From positions 9,548,001-9,612,000 of the forward strand of contig CAVNZM010000007.1 in NCBI GenBank assembly GCA_963693365.1: a DNA stretch of 64,000 bases, in the 5' to 3' direction. The notes beneath the pieces were generated by a model. It did not search any database. It worked only from the letters and a program-made list of their open reading frames with translations, and was not told the origin of the DNA. Shown piece after piece: positions 44,371 through 64,000 of the stretch. This DNA comes from Amoebidium appalachense (Eukaryota; Ichthyosporea). How positions within the stretch are numbered: the first letter of the stretch is position 1; each line of letters starts with the position of its first letter. The translations under genes were made by a program, and so were the position numbers.

Positions 44371-44995
44371 CTGCATCCTACCGTATCCGCCACCATAGCC
44401 ACCCTGTTGCTGGTTGTATCCCCCCTGACCATATCCCCCCTGAGACCCATAGCCGCTGGCCTGGTTTCCATACCCACCCTGGTTGTATCCTCCCTGACTA
44501 TATCCCCCCTGATTGTAGCCCACCTGCTGCCCGTAACCCCCCCTGCTGATTGTTGTAGCCACCCTGGTTGTTATAACCCCCCTGATTTCCGTATCCCCCG
44601 CCGTAGCCCTCTCTCTGGTTTGTGTTTCCTGCACCATAGCCGCCGCCCTGGCGATTCTGATTGTAGCCACCGCCCTGTTGCTGGTTGAACCCACCGAACC
44701 TGCAAAGGTTGTTTCGATGTTAGCCACAGAGGGAGTATTGCTCGATAACAGGTCGTGCACAAATGGCCGATAACCAGCACACACCCACAAGCATAAGAGC
44801 ATGGAAGGTGGGTGTGGTCGGGCGTTCAATATGACCGACGGCACATCAACAAAAGTCACAAAAACAAACATTGAGCCGATATGTGTGGGTATGCACGTCT
44901 CCACGTCTGCACGTGTGTATGTGACAGTATGTATGAATGGTTATGAGTGCCTGTGAAGCTGTATGTATGGATGTGTGTGTGTGACCTCATGCATG

Positions 44996-45060
<65 letters not shown>

Positions 45061-46107
45061 GCGTGTGTGTCTGTGTCTGTGTCTGTGTCTGTGTCTATGT
45101 GTGTGTGTGTGTGTGTGTGTGTGCATGTGTGCACATGTGCCCAAATGTGTTTGCATCTGCGCACGAAGGAGCATAGGAGCATGCCGCACCTGTTGCTGCC
45201 AGACTCCATTGTACCCTTAGGCTGTGCCTTCTTAATCTCAGCCCTCTTCCCATCCACATCCACATAGTGCAGCCTCACCAGTGTCTCCACAGAGTCTTCA
45301 TTGTCAAACGTGATAAACCCAAACCCTCGAAACTTGTCCGTTGCGCGGTCCTTCATCAGAAGAATCTCCTCGACCGTACCCCACTGGGAGAAAAACTGCC
45401 TGACGGTCTCTTCGGTGGAGGAGACGGGGAGACCACCAACGAAGATCTTTTTGGTGCGGTAGCCCGCTGAGCGGTCTTCCCTCTCACCGCGGGGACGTGC
45501 GTGTTTCACGTCCACCTGGGAGGGGAGGGGGGGGGGGGGGGGGGGGGGGGGGAGGGTTAGCAACAATAGGCATGGGGTCGTTGTGTGGATGGAACGGGAG
45601 GTAAGAAAAGGCACAATGCCAGGAGGGAATCAACGCTCCATATAACAAGGGCAATAGCACCCCGTTTGCAGTTGTCCAAGTAGTTGCATGTACTATTCCT
45701 TGCATGCCAGACGGACACACGTGATCGGCAGAGTAAGAGTCAATATATCGGAGGATTGGGGTTGGGGTTGGGGTTGGGGTTGGGGGGTTTGAATGCGGAA
45801 CACGGTACGAAGTGCGCATACACAGGCAGGGGGGGGGGGGGGGGGAGGGAGGATACAGTTGTACGGCACGAGTAGAGCGACAAACAACGAAGGACATAGT
45901 GCATGGTGTATAATGACACACAAAACCGGCACAGAATACACAACTTAGGCAGGGGGTTAAGGTAGAAGGGGAGGGTAGAATGTGCTACAGAGAACGAAGC
46001 AAACATTCACGACGGGCAACACAATGCCGAGCCCAACAAGCCACGCATGAGCTGTATGCATGGTAAGCAGAGCAGATCCTCAGGGGGGCCCAAGTCATCC
46101 ACAATAC

Positions 46108-46163
<56 letters not shown>

Positions 46164-46288
46164 AGAGGGGTGAGGGGGGGGCAAGCCAAGTACAGACTAT
46201 AGGTTGCGGAAGTAAATTGCGGATCAGTTGTGAGATTTTGGAGTGGGATTTAGGAAACGAGGGGCAAAGAGCCATGTGGTGACAGGAG

Positions 46289-46333
<45 letters not shown>

Positions 46334-47644
46334 ATTTGTGTGCACATTAATGTATCTAGGTGACTCTGTAAGTGCAGCAGGCACGTTTCGTGTGTAAATC
46401 TGTGTACACATCCATGCGAACTGAGTTGGTGTATGGTAGGGGGTAAGGATAATGGGGGGCTCATTACTTCACGGCCATCGATGTTGTGGGGACCACCGGC
46501 AATTGCTGCCTCGACAACAGAGGGATCAGCAAAGCGCACGAACCCAAAGCCCCTGCCCAAGCACCTTCTGTTAGCTGCTGCAAAGGTAATGCCTCACACT
46601 GCATCTGTTGCAAATACATCTCAAAGAGTGCCTAAAGGGTTCAATGAACTCGTGCACCCAAAACTGAGAAAGGAATATACAATAAGAACCAAACAAAACA
46701 AAAATGTCAAACAACAGCACTCCGGAAAGGGAATGCCTTGTGCATGGCACTTACTTTGAGCGGCCGGTGACCTGGTCCTTCATCACCACCACCTCCACCA
46801 CCTCACCGAACTTGCTGAAGTAATCCCGAACACCATCTATAGGAGACATAGTCAGCAGATGGTACTCTTTCAGGCAGATGTAAAAAAGCAAGGACAGGTG
46901 TGAATGGATGCACGATCAACAGCCAGTCAAGAATTAATAAGGTTAGAACGGTTGGGTAACCGTATAAATATGATGAGTTCCGATTCAGACAAAAGCTAAC
47001 AGAAAAGGGTGGGTGGGTGGGAGGGGGGGGGTGGGGGGGGGGGAGATTAGGCAGAGATGGTGGTAAAAGAAGGTGGGTCTCTAACCTTCTTTGGTCTCCC
47101 ACGGAAGCCCACCAACAAAGAGCTTGCTGTTCGGCAGAAGCGTCATGGTAAGTGGATGAAGGAACGGTGACAAGCCTTGTACATAAAAACATCCTCATGG
47201 CTTGGCTCTTCCTTAAGTAAACCAAATATCCATACCGGGACCCTATTAAACAGTGCACCCCCCTCCCCACTCTCAGTCTTATGTGCACCTACCTCTACCA
47301 CCCCCACTGACCACTCCACATTTCCCGTCCTCTAACTCTTTCCTGCTCTCTCTCTCTCTGCTGGCCCATGCCCAAAGCTCCACCCCTTGGGGATGCGCTG
47401 CCTCTTGCCCTACTCATCCTGCTGCTAAGCATTTTTTGGGGTGGCGTGGGTAAAATCCAAACGACCTGCACCTAAGCTACCCTCCTCATAGGGCTACATC
47501 CATGCACTTCGTAGCTAACAAAAGAGCGTTTAGAAACTGCAATAAACCTCTCAAAAAAACAAGCACTCACCCCTCAGTGCTGCTCCGGCTGCCGCCGTTT
47601 GCTTGAGAGTCACCAGCGTCACCAGAATAAGAATGGTCTGCCAT
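40418..47644 (-). CDS. hnRNP A/DAZAP1/Musashi-type RNA-binding protein with two RRMs and GY-rich tail
   Basis: Exons: 47644-47571, 47126-47086, 46836-46755, 46552-46468, 45515-45190, 44699-44382, 43440-43294, 41464-41364, and a final exon from 40423 whose second codon is the stop (40418-40420). Phases agree at every junction once one surplus base in exon 6 is allowed for; the product is about 392 residues. RRM1 (26-99) has RNP2 LFVGGL and RNP1 KGFGFVRF; RRM2 (116-195) has IFVGGL and RGFGFITF. Residues 203-392 are a low-complexity domain of GGYNQ and GYGSQ repeats. Such proteins bind nuclear pre-mRNA and control splicing and translation, and the tail drives condensation. A run of seven C (44537-44543, plus strand) breaks the frame between NNQQGG and GYGQQ. 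The last junction rests on a good pyrimidine tract before ..cctag and is less certain. Confidence 0.85.
40461..40819. repeat. Mirrored low-complexity inverted repeat in hnRNP intron 8
   Basis: Order on the plus strand: poly-C (40471-40502), CA repeats, A30 (40561-40590), about 98 bases of unique sequence, T22 (40690-40711), GT repeats, GGT repeats, poly-G (40785-40819). The right arm is the reverse complement order of the left arm. Confidence 0.85.
40820..41083 (-). repeat. Two truncated retroposon-like copies in hnRNP intron 8
   Basis: A close copy at 40820-40937 (TTTGAATGCGTCAAAAAGTA to CATCCTCAGGGGGGG) and a divergent one at 40952-41083 that keeps GGTACGAAGTA and ATCCTCAAGGGGG. Confidence 0.8.
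41648..41803 (-). repeat. Divergent retroposon-like copy
   Basis: Starts TTGAATGCGGAACACGGTAC directly after a poly-G run and keeps GCCCATCCTCAGGGAGGGCC. Confidence 0.75.
41880..42165 (-). repeat. Retroposon-like repeat, near full-length copy
   Basis: Reverse complement of the 51725 copy with few differences, including the distal block through GGCAAGGGCAGTGGGAAAGG and TTGCAGCAGTAAG. It abuts poly-G (poly-C on its own strand) at 41851-41879. Confidence 0.88.
44275..44338 (-). repeat. Short truncated retroposon-like copy
   Basis: TTGAATATGTCATAAAGTAC to CGCTGCAGAGTGC, bounded by poly-G on both sides, next to hnRNP exon 44699-44382. Confidence 0.75.
45000..45122. repeat. (GT)n microsatellite in hnRNP intron 5
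   Basis: GT units interrupted by TCTGTG repeats (45070-45096), between exons 45515-45190 and 44699-44382. Confidence 0.94.
45754..45788. repeat. (TTGGGG)n telomere-like stretch
   Basis: Five to six consecutive TTGGGG units joined to the truncated retroposon-like copy at 45787. Confidence 0.85.
45787..46112 (-). repeat. Two truncated retroposon-like copies in hnRNP intron 4
   Basis: 45787-45831 (TTTGAATGCGGAACACGGTA) follows TTGGGG repeats. 45970-46112 (GTAGAATGTGCTACAGAG to CATCCACAATACC) is a longer divergent copy. Confidence 0.7.
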
Positions 47645-49191
47645 GATGGTAACTGTGATCGGAAGAACGTCAGTTTCCCTGCTGGCACCAGAAATTCTGC
47701 ATGGGGGGGATAAGGGAGGGTGGGGGGGGAAAGATTGATTTCTCTGCTCTTGGCGGTAGAGCACAACGACTGTGAATATAGTGACTTGTTTTCTTCGTTT
47801 CGTAGAAACACACGAACTTTCCAGAGCCCCGCTCAAAAACTCTCGAGATCCAGAACCTCCTCCGCCCCCTTCCCCTCCCACGAACCTTAACCGTCTTCTC
47901 TTTTGTTACACTCGATATCAATATGAGTAGAATATTGAAACATTATCATATTCGAACTAACCTTGTTGTCGGTTGCTCAAAGACTCCCTTTACAAGCCTA
48001 TGTTTTATATGCTCTGGCTGTGCTGTAGCATTCAAACGGCCGTGCCGGCGGCCAGGTTCAAGCGCGCCAAACTAAAGGCACGACAGATCAAACAGTGACA
48101 TAAAGCCAATAGAATCACCCCAACAAAATATCTAAATTAAAAAATATATAAAACAAGACCATTCTGTGATTTGTATTCAATCACATTGGTCGATTAGTTA
48201 TTGATTTTGCCACAGGCTCCTCCTCAGCAACGGGGCCCGGCCGGCAAAACAGAGCCACGTGTGCGCATAATAATGGCGGCGATCATGTGTTTTTTTTAAT
48301 CTGCAAGGTCTGAATACGGTGCCACCAGCGTAAGCTACATATGGCCATATCATAGTCTGTTTTCAATAAAAACGGCGTACAAGACTACAAACAGTCTACT
48401 TCTGGCAGGGGCACTCACTCAAAAAAAAAAAGAAAAGAAAAAAAAGACCAACCATCATGATCATTTGAACGGAGTGCGTGCGTGTTGCCCTCTGAAGGTC
48501 CATCTTGGCAACTCTACCGTATTTGTGGGCGACAAAAGAGCGTAACTGATCTGCAAGAACCATCATCGTACATCCATGACGTCTTTTTATCCACAATTCA
48601 CGTTCACCCCTGATCAAGAGGCAGTTGTGATGCATGGGGCGTTTGCATGCTGCTGGTGTTTATTTGTGCAATAGCAAGCACAGCCTGCATATATGCGAGA
48701 TCATGACGTTCTGCCATAAGTCGCTGCTTGTGACCTTTTCTTTATTATTAGACATATGTACACACCTTTCAATTTTATGAGCACTGCGTGCATATACACA
48801 CCTTCCAATTTTCTGAGCACTGTGTGCATATATATTCAATATTGGCCTAATATATTACTATCTACTTTACCGGAACATTTTGTGCCATCGACCATGTGAT
48901 ACATACCAGTCCTAAATTTACATAAGCCGTGTACACTGATGCTTTAATAAATTGATAAATTCACCCGTGGAATTATTACCGCTGCAGTCCGTTGTGGGTG
49001 GCCACACGGTTTCATATATGTAACACCTAACCTAATAAATTCTCTCACTCAACATGTCTTCGGCGTACATAAGAGTGTTCGTATATATATTTATCATCTT
49101 GCACTCCTCAGTGACAATTCTTAACCGCAGGAAAAGCAAGCATGTGGTGCACTATTCGTGTGTTTCTCATGTATGAGTATGTGTGTGTTAT

Positions 49192-49222
<31 letters not shown>
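47645..49222. other. Upstream region of the hnRNP gene
   Basis: This is ordinary-complexity sequence with no poly-G/C tract until 49193. It lies between the hnRNP start codon and the 3' end of bHLH-PAS-like gene B and presumably holds the hnRNP promoter. A minus-strand open frame from 47921 into the hnRNP leader is probably 5' UTR. From 48740 to 49095 the sequence is A/T-rich, with near-repeats of CATATA and ACACACCTTYCAATTTT (48763 and 48799). I see no gene. Confidence 0.5.
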
Positions 49223-49225
<3 letters not shown>

Positions 49226-49453
49226 GAATGCGTCATAAAGTACGGAAGTACACAAGAACAAACGGATAACACGATGCAGAATGCAAGCCATACATAAAGA
49301 GTATGCATAATAAGCAGAGCCCATCCTCAGGGGGGGCCCACGTCAACCACAGTACCCGAGTTTCGACATATTCACCTCGTTAACGAAACCCAACTCAGAT
49401 ACTGTTTCACTTGAACATGGGTAGGTCACCCGTCTTGATCAGAGACGAGCAGG
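49223..49453 (-). repeat. Retroposon-like repeat copy
   Basis: Shares about 230 bp with the 51725 copy and stops at GACGAGCAGG, where poly-G begins again. Bordered by poly-G at 49193-49222. Lies just past the stop codon of gene B. Confidence 0.88.
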
Positions 49454-49492
<39 letters not shown>

Positions 49493-49632
49493 CACATACA
49501 CGAGTGTATGGGTGGGCGGGTGTGTGTGTGTGTGTGTGCGTCCCCAAACGTGTGTGTATGTGGTGTGTGTGTGTATATGTGTGCGTGTCATGTGGGTTTT
49601 TTTTTTTGTTTTTTTTATTTTTGGTTGGTTGG

Positions 49633-49666
<34 letters not shown>

Positions 49667-49667
49667 T

Positions 49668-59258
<9,591 letters not shown>

Positions 59259-60261
59259 GGCGGCAACAATCGAGAAATATGCAACCGCCCCCTACAGCTG
59301 GAAGAGTGTGTGGTTAGGTCACAGTAGTAGCGCACACACGACACAAGTGCACCGAACGTATCTTAAGCGAGCGAGGTTGTGAGGGGATGGCTACACAGAG
59401 AAAGAGGCACAGAGACGTATAACGAAGGACAGAAGGGAGGTGCATAGCATGCTCTCCAACACAGAGTATGCAACGCACACTGAGCTCCCCATAGAGTAAA
59501 CAACGCATACAGAGCTCCTTGTCAAAAGTACCACAGGACGAGGGGGGGCCGGGGGGGGGGGGGAGGGGGGGGGGGGGGGGGGAGGAGGGGAAGGGGGTTA
59601 TTTCACAGCCGGTAACAGAGCGTGGATATGCAAAAAGAGGCACACGACAAAAAAGTCGTGTGAAACCTAACTCGGAACTTACTTAATTTGAACGTTGGTG
59701 GTAACTCAGAGGTGGGGCGGGGAGAGGGGGGGAGGGGGGGGGGGGAGGGGGGGGGGGGGAGGAGGGGGGGGGGGGGGGGGGGGGGGGGGCAGGAACTGCG
59801 AGGTTGGAAAAATAACGAAAGGGTCTGTTCGTGTCTTTGTGTGCAAGGAAGGCAGGAGGGATGGGGCTGGGGGGGAGGGGGGATGAGGTTCACAGTGCAG
59901 GGCATTGCGCAAGCGGAGCATAAAAACACGAACAAGGCACATTCTGCAGCCTGACAGGACAGGAAGGAAAACGTTTCCTACTTGCAGCAAAAGCATAGCC
60001 CATTCTGCAGGAAGCTCAGACCGGGGAGAAGGCGGAGGAGGGGGGGGGAACCTGAGTTCACTGTGTGTAACACAAAGCGAAACGTAGTGGGGTATAAAGT
60101 GTGTGCTATAACGGCCTGTGTGCTATAACGGCCAAAAAGCAACTATAGCAACGCCATGGAATGTGGGGTGAGCTCTACTTCTACACAGCTCACCAATTCT
60201 ATCTCAAAAGGGTTAGGACAGGACAGGAGAGGAGGGGAGGGCGGGGGGTTTTGCTGGCGGG

Positions 60262-60306
<45 letters not shown>

Positions 60307-60347
60307 GGGGGGGGGGGGGGGGGGGGGGAGGGGGTGGTGGTGGTGGT

Positions 60348-60390
<43 letters not shown>

Positions 60391-62363
60391 CTCGGAAGTG
60401 GAGGTGGTGCATCAATGCGAGGACCAAGTACATCTAAGGACCTCGCCGCACGACCCAACTCAGAGCACCCAACCAACAGCTCAGCTCCAGAGCTCAGTGC
60501 GAGCAAGCCTTGAATGTGCAAAACACGTTCCAAAAACACGTTTAACTTACTGACCTTGTACAGTCTAGGACCTCAGCCTTCCTTGCAACCAATTCCAGGC
60601 GGCAAGGTCCTTAGCTTGCCTGTCGAGCAAGCAGTCTCAAGATCTTTTTTTTTTTTTTTTTTTTTTTTTGAATAACAATAGAAACGTTTCAGGTGCTCTG
60701 TCTTCGTTACACACTTACATATTACGTGTGGAATTGCCACCTGATTAACAAGAAGTGCAGACAAATTTTACCAGAAGAAGCCCTGTCTTCAAACGAAGTA
60801 TTGGCTCTAAATACACCAATGTAACCTTGGTCACTGTTGCACGCTGAGGTAAAACTGATACAGCTTCAACTTCATGATGTGGCACGCTCGCATGAGTCTC
60901 CCTAAACTTTACCATTGTTGGATGCTCAGGGTCACATGCCTTGCCAGACGCCGCCAGGTGCTCGTTTTGCTGTAATAATGGCTCTCCTCTCGTCTTATGA
61001 GTTTTTTTTTTTTTTTTTAAAGTAAACCCCATGCACGATATTATTATATGTGCATAGAAAAATAAACAAGCGTTATGTTTTAATATTTACCTGCGGAGGC
61101 AGGCGCCGCGTGACTATCCGTGACGCCTCTGAGCCCGGGGTTTTCTGAGCCCCAGAAAACCGCCTGCCCCAGCACCCCACCACCCGATTCGGAATCACGA
61201 TCTTGAAATATCAGCTGGCTCGTGCATTCGAAGCTTTTGATAGGTTGGCAAAACTAGTCTCGATACACCCTACACAAGGGTGTCAAGATTCTAGGGGTGT
61301 CTAATATCACTGACACTAAAGAATTGCCCTTCTTTCAACTGACACTAGAGGTAGAGCTAAACATGGATGCACATGTATGCAATCATTTTCCAAAAACAAA
61401 AACAAATAGAAAAATTTTTAACTCTATTTATGGGGAAAAAAATGGACAATGCGTCATCCCCATACGCTACAGATATTCAAGCCAAGTTTTACAGGAAAAT
61501 CAGCTTAGAAAATTGTGTTACGCAATTTTTTGGGGGGGACCATTCTATCTTTCCGAGCGCCGCATCATGTCAGTGCCCATGCAGGAATGCTCACGTTGTG
61601 ATATATAATCATTTATCATGCGTGATGAAAATCTCCGTTTAAATTGGCTTGTCTTTTGCCTCTAATATATTACCTAGAACCTCCCCAATTTCAAAAAAAA
61701 AAAAAACTTCCGGTCCCATCTTCGAATATTTAGGAGCAGTTGACCCGCTAGATCAGAAAGCAAGAAATGTAAATGTGTTGGCCATGGTGAATGTTTTTTC
61801 AAAAGTTACATACAGGCAAATGTTGCTATCAAAGCAGTTTTCCAAAAGACTATTCGTTTCCATAATCATTATTATAGATAATTCAATTTGGTTATCTGAG
61901 CGATTCCCATTGCTGAATTGAATTACTAATAGTTAGTTAAATCTCCTCTCGTACAAATATTTTTCTTGATTATGAAATTTGACAACAAGATATCCCCCCC
62001 AGGCAGTTCTGAGACCGTTCTTGCCAATGGATCTATCTGGCCGACTCTCTGCACAAAGCCCATGCATATCAACACCGAAAGGTCCGGAGTAGAGTAGGGT
62101 CCGGAGTCCGAAGTACTGTATAAGAGACTACCTCCGCATCATAGTGTAGCCTATAGCACCATTAGCAGAAGTATATACTCACCAATTAGCGTAGTAACAG
62201 AGAGGGTTTCCACGTTTTGTAAACTGCACTTTAGCCGCGTGGCAAATACACACCGTGTACACTTCAGAAGTTGTGCAATGAATTTTTGTTTTTTCCCATT
62301 CAGGGCCCTGACCAGACATTTCCGTTTTTTCCACTGATTCGGTGTTTGAACGCACAACGGCAG
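59259..62363. other. Divergent intergenic region between bHLH-PAS-like genes B and C
   Basis: Genes B and C start on opposite strands 3.1 kb apart. The left part holds poly-G blocks (59540-59583, 59719-59790) and the largest G-rich tract of the window (60265-60390). From 60540 to 62360 the sequence is ordinary and AT-rich. A minus-strand open frame at 60745-61032 encodes about 90 residues that I do not recognise. A perfect 9-bp inverted repeat GGTTTTCTG..CAGAAAACC lies near 61138-61162. No other gene is supported. Confidence 0.45.
60265..60390. repeat. Largest G-rich tract
   Basis: About 125 bases almost entirely G with a GGT trinucleotide stretch at 60332-60348. Upstream of gene B on its coding strand it is poly-C. 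Confidence 0.97.
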
Positions 62364-63771
62364 ATGGGAAAACAGCGGCCCCCTCGGCCACCCTCCACAG
62401 AAACCTTGTCGGGGCAGCCAAATAACGTGATTGTCAGCTATGGAAGACCAAATAGTTATTCGCGACAGCGCAGCAGCACCTCGAGTGAGAGCACTGAAAA
62501 GCCATCACGCAAACGTGAGTTGACGCGGGAGAAGGCGGAGAAGGAAAACAAGCGCTTTCAGGCCTTGAGGAAAGAGCGCACTAACTACTTGGCTGAGCTC
62601 AAAAAGGTATATGGGCTTGGTATGAAAGTTTTGCTGCGGTGTTTTGAGTGCGTTACACCACGTTTTTGGTCCCAGCTTGCTCTAAAGCATAGTTTCTAGT
62701 GGTGAGGCCTACACGAAACAGTGTGTCAGCTCAAGTTGGCGACAGTCTTTACTGGCTCTCTTTGTAAGCGACGTAGAAGCCGAGGCGAACCTGACTAAGC
62801 TATATAGGCTGAAAGATGATGATGTACGTTTTAAGTACCAAGAGCTTGGCACACTGTTGAAATTTAAAATGTGTGCTTGATGGTGAGCACATAGATGCAT
62901 TCAAGGGGCCGTTTGGGCTTGCTGGGTGCATCTACCTCTGCTTTTTTTGAGCTACTGGTGGCTATCTTTCTTGCACGAGGCAGTTGTGAGCGTGTTGGTG
63001 TGGCTTGGGTCCAGCTTCCCTGCATTGAGACCTTGTGGTGTGGGTGTGCACATGTGTAGGTCCTGTGCCTGTATAGTTTGCATGTATGCATCCTTGTGTT
63101 GAAATAGTGTGATCTTCACAACACAAGCAGTCATGCGTGGGTCTATGGCATGGTTAAGGCATGCAATATCATCGCCCAATCCCTCCCTCCCCCCCCCCCC
63201 CCCCCCCCCCCTTCACCCCCTCACCCCCTCCTCCGTCCGTCGTTCCCCAGTCCCCTCTACAGGTCTTAACCTGCTCCTTTTCAAATACTCTTTCTCTGTG
63301 CGTGCGGGTGAACGAGCTGAGTGCAGGGCTACTTGTGGCGCTATGTAGGGAACAGGATGTTGAGCATTTGTACAAGAAATAGGAATTTTTTTGGTCCGGA
63401 AACTAGTTCTTTGCTGACAAAGGCACATGCAGCTGTTGCCGGAAGCCAATTCCAAGCATGCAGTTGGCACATTGCAGGCAGCCATCGACTTTCTGTTGGA
63501 GCAGAGAGAGAGCCCGCAAGGTGGGTATTGTTGCATGTTTTGGTTTTGATCCTTATTGTGCGTTGAATAAGCAGCCGCCAGTCCGCGAAGTATTTGCACG
63601 TCAGTTTTCTGGTTTAGGACAGGTTCTGAATACCTGACTCTTATTTTTTGCACAGATGAGCTTTCTCTGTGGGAGGACTCCCTGTTGCAGATTACCGACC
63701 GGGCGGCCTTCATCCTTAACTGGACGGGCAAGATGCTGTGCCTGACGCCTGCCTGTTGCCGTCTTCTCCAG
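62364..63771 (+). CDS. bHLH-PAS-like transcription factor, paralogue C (5' exons; continues past the window)
   Basis: Three exons are visible: 62364-62606, 63433-63520 and 63656-63771, with phases 0, 1 and 0 at their ends, exactly as in genes A and B. The start ATG 62364 gives MGKQRPP, echoing MGKQ in gene A; the frame stays open further upstream. Residues 1-45 are Ser/Pro-rich. A basic segment and helix 1 follow (TREKAEKENKRFQALRKE), then helix 2 after an intron (LLPEANSKHAVGTLQAAIDF) and the first PAS-A strands (LWEDSLLQITDRAAFILNWT, TPACCRLLQ). The PAS exon is 116 nt, identical in length to those of A and B. The remaining PAS and C-terminal exons should lie to the right of base 64000. Confidence 0.75.
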
Positions 63772-64000
63772 GTGTGTTGTGCTTTGGGCCTGTCTGGTTG
63801 GCTGGTTTCTGCTGTTGTTGCTGGTCGGGTTGGGCAACTCGTCCCGGCTCGGACGTGTGTACATCGTGTTGGCAGCGCCGGGGAGCTGTTTTCGTTGGGG
63901 AAGCGTGTTCTGTATAGTTGTTGCGGGGTGTTGTCTGCTGCTTCCCCCTCTACCCCCCCCCCCCCCTTCCCCTTTTTCGTTGGGGTGGCTGTGGGTGTGT

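Noticed and set aside
60745-61032. Minus-strand 95-codon open frame upstream of gene B
   Set aside because: No recognisable domain, no paired splice sites, begins in a poly-lysine (poly-T) tract; kept only as a note in the intergenic entry.

Overview
The window is nuclear DNA of an intron-rich eukaryote. Protein-coding sequence is cut into short exons with GT..AG boundaries, separated by long introns packed with poly-G/poly-C runs, (GT)n/(CA)n tracts and minisatellites. There are no bacterial-style operons, and no rRNA, intact tRNA or CRISPR. The gene content (Slo-type K+ channel, GPANK1-like G-patch protein, hnRNP with two RRMs, bHLH-PAS-like regulators, a THAP-domain DNA transposon) fits a holozoan (animal or close unicellular relative), but I cannot name the lineage and another intron-rich protist group is possible.

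Layout. 1-18607 (minus): a Slo/BK-like potassium channel, 21 exons modelled by hand with consistent splice phases, running off the left edge before its C-terminus. 19608-21796 (plus): a two-exon GPANK1-like gene, head to head with the channel. 25182-35549 (minus): bHLH-PAS-like gene A, 12 exons. 38161-39475: a DNA transposon with perfect 21-bp terminal inverted repeats and a 7-bp target duplication, carrying a decayed THAP plus coiled-coil reading frame. 40418-47644 (minus): an hnRNP-type RNA-binding protein, 9 exons. 49668-59258 (minus): bHLH-PAS-like gene B, 11 exons. 62364-63771 (plus, cut by the right edge): bHLH-PAS-like gene C, divergent from B.

Genes A, B and C are paralogues: their introns fall at the same places and phases, and several exons have identical lengths (the 116-nt PAS-A exon in all three; the 87-, 94- and 99-nt exons in A and B). 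The window thus holds a local cluster of a bHLH-PAS-like family that looks far from the animal bHLH-PAS proteins I know.

Non-coding structure. A dispersed retroposon-like repeat (17 copies found, all but one in the same orientation) shares one end that always abuts a poly-C tract and is variably truncated at the other. Two intronic minisatellites begin exactly at splice donors of the channel gene and carry donor-like sequence in every unit; one is flanked by a second copy of the exon end. Poly-G/C tracts are scarce around the 5' ends of the genes and dense inside introns. Two exons contain one-base excesses in G runs that break an otherwise well-conserved frame.

All exon models are manual, from reading frames, splice consensus and phase arithmetic. 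No alignment or database search was run.
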